32,715 bases of DNA, from contig JAAERE010000516.1 in NCBI GenBank assembly GCA_024230675.1, forward strand, positions 1 through 32,715. Direction: 5' to 3'. Made by a program: the position numbers and the translations under genes. Within the stretch, counting starts at the first letter, position 1, and each line of letters starts with the position of its first letter. The stretch comes from a bacterium (GTDB lineage Bacteria > Zixibacteria > MSB-5A5 > GN15 > FEB-12). The notes beneath the pieces are model-generated. The model saw only the letters and a list, made by a program, of their open reading frames with translations, had not been told where the DNA came from and did no database searches. Positions 27,036-32,715 of the stretch are shown one piece after another.

Positions 27036-27893
27036 CTACACCAGAGAGTCAACAGCCGCCGCCAGAAATAACCCAAACAGGTACAGTATGGAATATCCAA
27101 AAAGCCTTCTCAAGGATCTTTCCCCCGTATCGCGCCGGACATCCCGCAACCTTCCAAGGAATAGACCGCCCAGCAACACTGCGGTCACCGCATAGAGCCA
27201 ACCCGCTCCGAAAAACGGCAGGGCCAGGGTAACGGCGATCAAGGCCAGTGAATACAGGAGCATTTGAAAAAGAGTAGATTGATCCCCTTTAACCACCGGC
27301 ATCATCGGCAGCTTCGCCTTTATATAGTCATCCTTGTAGGCCATGGCCAGCGCCCAAAAATGCGGCGGCGTCCAGAGAAACACGATCAGGAAGAGCAGCC
27401 ACGGCGCTACCGCTGTTGTCCCCGTAGCCGCCGCCCAGGCGCCCACCGGAGCCATCGCCCCTGCAGCCCCGCCGATCACAATGTTCTGGCTGGTACGAGG
27501 CTTGAGTATGAGCGTGTAAATAAGACTGTAAAAGAGAATCGTTGCCAACGACAGCGAAGCGGCCAACCAGTTGAACCAGAAAGCAAATATGAACACGCCC
27601 AGCACGCCGATAGTGATCGAAAAGATCAACGCCTGTCCCGGCGTGAGGCGGCTCTGTGGCAGCGGGCGGCGTCGGCTGGTACGGGACATGCGAGCGTCAA
27701 TATCCCTTTCGAAATATTGATTCAAGGCGTTGGCACATCCCCCGGTGAGATACAGCGCCACCATTACCAACAGGAAATCCACCGGTCGGGACAACATGCT
27801 GCCCTCCATAACCAGCGCGGTCGCACCCGTAAACAGAACCAGCAACATGATGGTCGGTTTGGTGAGCGTTATATAGTCTTTGATTGACGTCAT
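27036..27893 (-). CDS. ctaB: Protoheme IX farnesyltransferase (heme O synthase)
   Basis: A 285-residue UbiA-superfamily membrane prenyltransferase of about nine helices, making heme O from protoheme and farnesyl diphosphate; the CtaA part of the fusion protein downstream would then oxidise it to heme A. The first Asp-rich motif is NQYFERDIDARMSRT (Asn58, Asp64, Asp66), followed by RRRPLP; TPPHFWALAMAYKDDYIKAKLPMMP carries the second motif. These are diagnostic for CtaB rather than UbiA. The start is ATG 27893, with a modest TAGG ahead. It is upstream of actA on the same strand with a 170-nt gap that contains a promoter, so act genes can be transcribed with or without ctaB. A candidate structured RNA lies directly upstream. 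Confidence 0.95.
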   Translation of the reverse strand: MTSIKDYITLTKPTIMLLVLFTGATALVMEGSMLSRPVDFLLVMVALYLTGGCANALNQYFERDIDARMSRTSRRRPLPQSRLTPGQALIFSITIGVLGVFIFAFWFNWLAASLSLATILFYSLIYTLILKPRTSQNIVIGGAAGAMAPVGAWAAATGTTAVAPWLLFLIVFLWTPPHFWALAMAYKDDYIKAKLPMMPVVKGDQSTLFQMLLYSLALIAVTLALPFFGAGWLYAVTAVLLGGLFLGRLRDVRRDTGERSLRRLFGYSILYLFGLFLAAAVDSLV

Positions 27894-27935
27894 GGACCTA
27901 CCGATTCACACAGCTACATCGTCACCGTGGTTTTT

Positions 27936-28090
27936 GTCTCCAGGGGATACGCCTCCCACACCTGCGTTCAAAGAGACCAAACCGGAACCGGGCCTATTGG
28001 TTCCCGAAGAAGACGTTTTTGTGCGCAATCGTGGGTGAAACCTGCGCCCGTGACGAACGCTCAGGCGACAGTGCCGCCTACCCTGGAGAC
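27936..28090. ncRNA. Candidate structured RNA beside ctaB (orientation unresolved)
   Basis: A perfect 10-bp closing helix, GTCTCCAGGG (27936-27945) with CCCTGGAGAC (28081-28090), encloses 135 nt. Inside it nests CCTGCGTTC (27961-27969) with GAACGC (28055-28060) and AGG (28063-28065), one 2-nt bulge. Within that are hairpins GGAACC/GGTTCC (27984-28004) and GCGCA/TGCGC (28023-28047). Between the two outer helices is a symmetric 15 x 15 nt internal loop. If read on the minus strand it would be the 5' leader of ctaB, ending 42 nt before the ATG; there one extra G-U pair extends the second helix. No known riboswitch signature is recognised. A 6S-like bulged architecture is a loose resemblance only. 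Confidence 0.4.
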
Positions 28091-28199
28091 TCCCGAATTC
28101 CTATCAAGATGATGCCCCCCGGGGGCCTACATTAATACTGAAATCGGCAGAGAATCAGAGTGGAAATCAGCCCCGGTTGTCGACAAATTGTGGGCAGCT

Positions 28200-28208
28200 T
28201 GTGGATAT
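28200..28208 (-). promoter_or_regulatory. DnaA-box-like site upstream of nrdJ
   Basis: TGTGGATAT on the plus strand matches the complement of the E. coli DnaA box TTATCCACA at eight of nine positions. A related TTGTGG lies 11 nt upstream. DnaA sites in front of ribonucleotide reductase genes are known in E. coli. A single box can occur by chance, so this is weak. Confidence 0.25.
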
Positions 28209-28444
28209 CATGTAGATATGTTCATAACTCTTTCGAAAATAGCGCCTTAGCATTCTCCACTTCGTACACATGATCCGACCGGACCGGGTAAATTTTTCCC
28301 CGCCTACTAAACGTTTGGAAAACAACGGATTGCTTGTGTTTAATTTTCATTATTTTCTGTTCTCCGGCCGGGTCAGCCAAAGTCGCTTACTGCTCCGGGC
28401 GGTACTCACTTGCCAGCCAAGGGAATAGAGATTTTTGCAATCAA

Positions 28445-28491
28445 ACACCATTTTTTGTGGTTTTCAACATCCATACCCCAATATATTGTGC
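28445..28491. promoter_or_regulatory. Paired NrdR boxes upstream of nrdJ
   Basis: Box 1, ACACCATTTTTTGTGG (28445-28460), and box 2, CCCCAATATATTGTGC (28476-28491), fit the NrdR consensus ACAC-W-ATATAT-W-GTGT with 12 or more of 16 positions each. Their centres are 31 bp apart with a 15-bp linker, which is the characteristic three-turn spacing of NrdR operators. A degenerate third copy, CTTCGATATATAGTGA, is at 28495-28510. TATATT and TATAGT inside boxes 2 and 3 could be -10 elements, so binding would block the promoter. NrdR itself is not in the window. Confidence 0.6.
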
Positions 28492-28650
28492 TCACTTCGA
28501 TATATAGTGAACAGGCATTCGACCCCACTACTGACGAGACTGGACGAATTTGCAGCCTGGGCAGGCACCAAAGACTGACACAGCGCCCCGCGCAGTAAGA
28601 GTGATCCTTGTCCTTTTTCTGAGGGGAAAAGAGAGTACAGGAGGTACTTC

Positions 28651-31600
28651 TTGAAATTTCAGCGATACTTCACCCACCAGGGAGAATCACCGTACGCAAG
28701 AGTTCCGTTTAAGCAGAGTTCATCCGAGATAAGGAATCCCGACGGCTCAACCGTCTTCAAGCTGGATAATATTCAGGTCCCCGAGGCCTGGTCGCAAGTA
28801 GCGGTCGATATTCTCGCCCAGAAGTATTTCCGTAAAGCCGGTGTACCGCTAGTTGACGAACACGACAACCCGGTTTTGGACGAAAGCGGCGAACAGAAAA
28901 CAGGCGGGGAAACCGACGCCCGCCAGGTGTTCCACCGCCTCGCCAACTGCTGGCGCCACTGGGGCGAGGAACAAGGCTATTTTGACTCTGAGGAAGACGC
29001 CCAGACTTTCTACGACGAACTGGTTTATATGCTGGCGGCCCAGATCTCGGCGCCGAACTCACCGCAATGGTTCAATACCGGCCTGTACGAGACCTACAAT
29101 ATAAGCGGCGTGGCCCAGGGACATTTCTTCGTCGACCCTCAATCGCACAACCTGACCGAGGCCCGAAACGCCTATGAGCATCCGCAGCCGCACGCCTGCT
29201 TCATCCAGTCGGTCACCGACGATCTGGTAAACGACGGCGGTATTATGGATTTGTGGGTGCGCGAGGCCCGGCTGTTCAAGTACGGCTCCGGCACCGGCAG
29301 CAATTTCTCCCATATTCGCGGAGTAGACGAGCCCCTGTCCGGCGGCGGCAAATCCTCCGGCCTGATGTCGTTCCTGAGGATCGGCGATCGCGCGGCCGGC
29401 GCTATCAAGTCCGGCGGTACTACACGGCGGGCAGCCAAAATGGTCTGTCTCGACCTGGACCACCCGGACATTGTTGAATTCATCGACTGGAAAGTGGTCG
29501 AGGAGCAGAAGGTCGCGGCCCTTGTCGCCGGCTCCAGGATAATCAACGACCAGCTCAGGGGCATTCTCGAAGCTACCAACGTTGCCGGGAACAACGGCGA
29601 CAAGGAGCGTGAAGTAGACCCGTCGAAAAACCGGAAACTGAAAAAGGTTCTGGCGACCGCGCGTCAGTACGCCGTACCTGCGGCCTACATCAAGAAAGTT
29701 CTGGAACTGGCGGCTCAGGGAGTCGAGGAGATAGACTTCGTACAGTTGGACACCAACTGGGACAGCGAGGCCTACCTGACGGTCTCAGGTCAGAATTCCA
29801 ACAACTCCGTTCGGATTCCCAACAGCTTTTTCGAAAAGCTCAAGACCCGCGAGGACTGGCATCTCAGGCACCGCACGCCCGGACTGACCGACAAAACCAT
29901 CCCGGCCACGGAGCTTTGGGACAAGGTCTGTTTTTCGGCCTGGTCCTGCGCCGATCCGGGAGTTCAGTTCGACACGACTATTAATGAGTGGCATACCTGT
30001 CCGGAGGACGGCCGTATCAACGCCTCCAATCCGTGCTCAGAGTATATGTTCCTCGACGACACTGCCTGCAACCTGGCCTCGTTGAATCTTGTCAAGTTCC
30101 TCAATGAGGACGGTGATTTTGATATTGAGGGCTACCGCCACGCTATCCGAGTCTGGACTACAGTGCTTGAGATTTCGGTGCTCATGGCGTCCTTCCCTTC
30201 CGCCTCCATAGCCCAAAAGAGTTTCGATTTCCGCACGCTGGGACTTGGTTACGCTAATCTGGGCACGGTTCTGATGCGTCTGGGCATCCCCTACGATTCC
30301 CCGCGCGCGTACGCCTGGTGTGGAGCTCTTTCGAGCATCCTGACCGGTCAGGCGTACATGACCTCGGGTGAAATGGCCAAAGAGATGGGACCCTACGCCG
30401 GCTTTTACCGCAATCGCGACAACATGCTCCGCGTCCTGCGCAACCACCGCCGGGCCGCCTATAACGCCGACCGTTCGGAGTACGAAGGCCTGACGCTCAA
30501 ACCGCACGGCATTAATCCTAACTATCTACCGGAAAGCCTGGTGAGTTCCGCTCGAGAAGTCTGGGACAGCGCCGTGGAACTGGGCGAGGTTTATGGTTAT
30601 CGCAACGCCCAGGCAACCGTTATCGCACCGACCGGCACCATCGGCCTTCTCATGGACTGCGACACCACCGGTATCGAACCGGATTTTGCCCTCGTGAAGT
30701 TCAAGAAACTCGCCGGCGGCGGATACTTCAAGATCATCAACAACTCGGTGCCAATAGCCCTGAAGCGGCTGGGCTATTCTGAGGAAGAGGTCGGGAAGAT
30801 CATTACCTATGCCACCGGACATCAGACGCTCAAGGGCGCGCCTTTCGTTAATCATGAGTCCCTGAAGGCCAAAGGATTTACAGAAGAAGAGCTCGGAAAG
30901 CTGGAGGGAGCGCTGGCCAACGTCTTCGACATCAGCTTTGCTTTCAACAAGCACGTGCTGGGCACGGATTTCCTTGAGGGAACTCTGGGCTACGATGACG
31001 CCGCCACCGACGCCTGGGATTTTAACCTGCTTTCGGAACTCGGGTTCACGAAAGAGCAGATCGAGGCCGCCAACGAATTCTGTTGCGGCACCATGACAAT
31101 TGAGGGAGCCCCCGGTATCAAGGACAGTCATTTGGCGATCTTTGACTGCGCCAACAAGTGCGGTCGCCAGGGAGTCCGTTTCATCAACTATGAGGCTCAC
31201 ATCCGCATGATGGCGGCCGCCCAGCCGTTTATCTCGGGCGCTATCTCGAAGACGATCAACATGCCGTCGGAAGCCTCGATCGACGACGTCAAGCGCGCCT
31301 ATATGCTGTCGTGGGAGAGTATGAACAAGGCCGTCGCACTTTACCGCGATGGCTCCAAGCTCAGCCAGCCGCTGTCGTCCTCGCTATTTGACGAAAGCGA
31401 TGAAGGTGAGGCCGAGGAGTTGACGGTCGATACGGCCGCCAAGGTAATGGCCGAGCGCCTGGTTTATCGCTATCTCGCCAAGCGTCGCAAACTGCCTCAT
31501 CGCCGCGCCGGGTACACTCAGAAAGCGGTAGTGGCCGGGCACAAAGTCTATCTGCGCACGGGTGAATATTCCGACGGAACGCTCGGAGAGATTTTCCTGG

Positions 31601-32319
31601 ATATGCATCGCGAAGGCGCCGCGTTCCGATCGCTGATGAACTGCTTTGCGATTTCGGTCTCGCTGGGACTTCAGCACGGCGTGCCTCTCGAAGAATTCGT
31701 CGAGGCTTTCCTCTTTAGCCGTTTTGAGCCCAACGGTATGGTCACCGGCAACAAGTCCATCAAGATGGCAACCTCTATTATCGACTATATTTTCCGCGAA
31801 CTGGCTATCACTTACCTTGGCCGCACCGACCTGGCCCACATTTCGGAAGAGGATCTCCGACATGATACGGTCGGCAGTCCCAAGGGAGAGTCAATTGAAT
31901 ACGAAGAGGAAGAGCCGGCTACGGCGCAGGTCACCGGTCAGCTGACCAGTGGCAGCCGAAGCAACGGCGACATCTATAGCCCCCACCTTCGTTTCGACCC
32001 GCTCGACAAGGAACACGGAGGTAAGGGCAACGGTAATAACGGCGGCAACGGACACCACGGAGGGAACGGACATGGTGAGCAGGTGGAGGCTCAGGTTGCA
32101 GTACCAGATGAATCATCGGAGAAGGTGCTTGAGTATGTCTCGTCAGCAGGATCAACCACCGAAGAAGAAGGAGAGCACCAGCTCCGAAAAAAAATCAGAT
32201 TCGCGCGATTGAGAGGCTATGAAGGAGACATGTGCGGTGAATGCGGCCAGTTCACGATGGTACGCAACGGCACGTGCCTGAAGTGCGACACTTGCGGAGC
32301 CACTTCGGGATGCTCCTGA
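28651..32319 (+). CDS. nrdJ: Adenosylcobalamin-dependent (class II) ribonucleotide reductase
   Basis: A 1222-residue cytoplasmic enzyme that reduces ribonucleotides to deoxyribonucleotides using a radical generated from coenzyme B12, so it needs no oxygen or metal centre. The start [15 protein letters not shown] is typical of this long NrdJ type; there is no ATP-cone at the N-terminus. Active-site runs are [21 protein letters not shown] (Cys462) and [11 protein letters not shown] (about 659-669). A segment at about 310-360 is Lys/Glu-rich and looks like a family insertion. After about 1120 comes a Gly/Asn/His-rich linker, then a C-terminal zinc-ribbon-like tail with Cys1195, 1198, 1209, 1212, 1215 and 1221, which also resembles the shuttle-cysteine tail. 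TTG start 28651 is firm: AGGAGG at 28639-28644 lies 6 nt upstream. Regulation by NrdR is likely from the boxes upstream. Confidence 0.96.
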   Translation: MKFQRYFTHQGESPYARVPFKQSSSEIRNPDGSTVFKLDNIQVPEAWSQVAVDILAQKYFRKAGVPLVDEHDNPVLDESGEQKTGGETDARQVFHRLANCWRHWGEEQGYFDSEEDAQTFYDELVYMLAAQISAPNSPQWFNTGLYETYNISGVAQGHFFVDPQSHNLTEARNAYEHPQPHACFIQSVTDDLVNDGGIMDLWVREARLFKYGSGTGSNFSHIRGVDEPLSGGGKSSGLMSFLRIGDRAAGAIKSGGTTRRAAKMVCLDLDHPDIVEFIDWKVVEEQKVAALVAGSRIINDQLRGILEATNVAGNNGDKEREVDPSKNRKLKKVLATARQYAVPAAYIKKVLELAAQGVEEIDFVQLDTNWDSEAYLTVSGQNSNNSVRIPNSFFEKLKTREDWHLRHRTPGLTDKTIPATELWDKVCFSAWSCADPGVQFDTTINEWHTCPEDGRINASNPCSEYMFLDDTACNLASLNLVKFLNEDGDFDIEGYRHAIRVWTTVLEISVLMASFPSASIAQKSFDFRTLGLGYANLGTVLMRLGIPYDSPRAYAWCGALSSILTGQAYMTSGEMAKEMGPYAGFYRNRDNMLRVLRNHRRAAYNADRSEYEGLTLKPHGINPNYLPESLVSSAREVWDSAVELGEVYGYRNAQATVIAPTGTIGLLMDCDTTGIEPDFALVKFKKLAGGGYFKIINNSVPIALKRLGYSEEEVGKIITYATGHQTLKGAPFVNHESLKAKGFTEEELGKLEGALANVFDISFAFNKHVLGTDFLEGTLGYDDAATDAWDFNLLSELGFTKEQIEAANEFCCGTMTIEGAPGIKDSHLAIFDCANKCGRQGVRFINYEAHIRMMAAAQPFISGAISKTINMPSEASIDDVKRAYMLSWESMNKAVALYRDGSKLSQPLSSSLFDESDEGEAEELTVDTAAKVMAERLVYRYLAKRRKLPHRRAGYTQKAVVAGHKVYLRTGEYSDGTLGEIFLDMHREGAAFRSLMNCFAISVSLGLQHGVPLEEFVEAFLFSRFEPNGMVTGNKSIKMATSIIDYIFRELAITYLGRTDLAHISEEDLRHDTVGSPKGESIEYEEEEPATAQVTGQLTSGSRSNGDIYSPHLRFDPLDKEHGGKGNGNNGGNGHHGGNGHGEQVEAQVAVPDESSEKVLEYVSSAGSTTEEEGEHQLRKKIRFARLRGYEGDMCGECGQFTMVRNGTCLKCDTCGATSGCS

Positions 32320-32344
32320 TTTCATCTTAACTACCTTTTTTTGA

Positions 32345-32382
32345 TGAGAGACACCGTCTTCCCTGAGAGTCGGTGTCTCTCA
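32345..32382 (+). terminator. Hairpin after nrdJ, probable terminator without U-tract
   Basis: TGAGAGACACCG (32345-32356) pairs perfectly with CGGTGTCTCTCA (32371-32382): 12 bp with a 14-nt loop, 26 nt after the nrdJ stop. A run of seven T lies before the stem, not after it, so it is not a textbook intrinsic terminator; it may still mark the transcript end or protect the 3' end. Confidence 0.45.
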
Positions 32383-32545
32383 AGCCTGCCGGCGGTGCCC
32401 CGCCCCAGGGGCCGCCCGGGAGGCGTAAACAGGGTTCCAACCCTGACCAAAAAAAGCTCGAAAATCCTTTCTGTGAGCGACTTTTCGCCCTTGTGGTGAT
32501 GTATCCCCGGTAACCAGATATTGTACCTGCGTTTGGATTTTTCCC

Positions 32546-32574
32546 TTGACAAAATCTTGATTGTGGACTATCTT
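32546..32574 (+). promoter_or_regulatory. Predicted sigma-70 promoter of the terminal RNA unit
   Basis: A perfect TTGACA (32546-32551), a 17-nt spacer and TATCTT (32569-32574, 4/6) put a transcription start near 32581. A TGTGGACTA (32562-32570 region) and TGTGGATTA (32605-32613) resemble DnaA boxes but may be chance. Confidence 0.55.
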
Positions 32575-32580
32575 CGTAAT

Positions 32581-32664
32581 GCAATCGGAAAGTGTTACTC
32601 TTTCTGTGGATTACCTAATATCGTCCACCCAGGTAGGTCGACCACTTGCCTGGGTTATTTTTTT
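32581..32664 (+). ncRNA. Candidate short RNA or attenuated leader
   Basis: The stretch between the predicted promoter start and the terminator's T-run is about 84 nt and contains no credible coding frame. It is either a stand-alone small RNA or the 5' leader of a gene beyond the window edge, cut short by the terminator as an attenuator. No known RNA family is recognised. Confidence 0.4.
32627..32664 (+). terminator. Intrinsic terminator (or attenuator)
   Basis: ACCCAGG (32627-32633) pairs with CCTGGGT (32649-32655), with inner GGT/ACC pairing, followed by TA and seven T (32658-32664). This is the most typical rho-independent terminator in the window. It stops transcripts from the promoter at 32546-32574. 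Confidence 0.7.
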
Positions 32665-32715
32665 GCGCCAATAAGCGACCGAACCCCAACGACTTACGCC
32701 AATCAACCCAGTGAC

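Larger units (their letters stand above)
27894..28650. other. 757-base intergenic region between divergent ctaB and nrdJ
   Basis: No convincing gene is present; short open frames in it lack ribosome sites and family signatures. It holds the inverted-repeat set at 27936-28090 next to ctaB, a GC palindrome (GCCCCC-C-GGGGGC near 28104-28116), a perfect palindrome TTGTCGACAA at 28177-28186, a DnaA-box-like TGTGGATAT at 28200-28208, and NrdR-like boxes at 28445-28510 before nrdJ. The size and density of dyads suggest a complex double-ended control region. Confidence 0.6.
32320..32715. other. Non-coding region after nrdJ
   Basis: No protein gene is supported up to the window end. It holds a hairpin at 32345-32382, a small hairpin CAGGGTT-CC-AACCCTG at 32430-32445 followed by ACCAAAAAAA, a weak inverted repeat CGAAAA/TTTTCG (32459-32464, 32482-32487), and a promoter plus intrinsic terminator at 32546-32664. 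Open frames on the minus strand here run across these structures and have no signature. Confidence 0.6.

Noticed and set aside
27900..28140. Cobalamin, TPP or FMN riboswitch next to ctaB/nrdJ
   Set aside because: Fragments such as CCTGGAGAC and CACTGT look similar at first sight, but the conserved cores (for example GCCACTG plus GCCAGGAGACC in order, or the CUGAGA of TPP) are not present in a consistent arrangement on either strand.
28410..28598. A 62-residue open frame upstream of nrdJ
   Set aside because: It runs through the NrdR boxes, has no ribosome site and no family pattern.
32327..32584. Open frames of 73-85 residues on the minus strand after nrdJ
   Set aside because: They cover hairpins and the predicted promoter, and the translations have no recognisable features.
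1..32715. CRISPR arrays, insertion sequences, tRNA or rRNA genes
   Set aside because: No regularly spaced repeats, transposase frames, terminal repeats or RNA-gene signatures were seen on reading both strands.

Overview
The window looks like a chromosomal segment of moderately GC-rich DNA from a free-living, aerobically respiring Gram-negative-type bacterium. Outer-membrane proteins (an OmpA-like lipoprotein and a DUF5686-type barrel), an alternative complex III (ACIII) joined to a caa3 oxidase, and tandem secreted amidohydrolases together suggest the FCB side of the tree (Bacteroidota/Rhodothermota relatives, or a candidate phylum such as Zixibacteria). That placement is inference from gene content, not a search result. 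I see no tRNA or rRNA gene, CRISPR array, transposase or phage gene.

Layout. (1) 1-3100, plus strand: the end of a fumarylacetoacetate-hydrolase-family gene, a flavin-reductase-like gene and acetoacetyl-CoA synthetase, packed as a small catabolic operon that could make and activate acetoacetate. (2) 3224-3889, plus: an OmpA-family lipoprotein, ending at a shared hairpin terminator. (3) 3991-5220, minus: an unrecognised four-helix membrane protein with a GAAC-N4-GTTC (LexA-like) dyad in front of it. (4) 5480-9842, plus: two secreted amidohydrolase genes holding three amidohydrolase modules, of which only one keeps the HxH metal motif. (5) 9921-12317, minus: a large DUF5686 outer-membrane protein, convergent with the amidohydrolases across a strong hairpin. 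(6) 12477-27893, minus: a respiratory island. Read in the direction of transcription it is ctaB (heme O synthase), a promoter region, actABCDEF (ACIII), a small one-helix protein, a SCO copper chaperone, caa3 oxidase subunits II-I-III-IV, then a second promoter region, a heme A synthase fused to a second SCO domain, and a DUF420 (CtaM-like) assembly factor. (7) 27894-28650: a 757-base non-coding stretch with a candidate 155-nt structured RNA next to ctaB and paired NrdR boxes before nrdJ. (8) 28651-32319, plus: a class II (B12-dependent) ribonucleotide reductase. (9) 32320-32715: non-coding, with several hairpins and a compact promoter-plus-terminator unit that could be a small RNA or an attenuated leader.

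The genes of block 6 form one functional set: quinol oxidation by ACIII, electron transfer through its c-hemes to the c-domain of oxidase subunit II, oxygen reduction at the heme a3/CuB site, plus heme O/A synthesis, two copper chaperones and an assembly protein. The most unusual points are the CtaA-SCO fusion, the candidate structured RNA beside ctaB, the divergent-promoter dyads at 5258-5335, the catalytically degenerate amidohydrolase modules and the terminal promoter-terminator unit.
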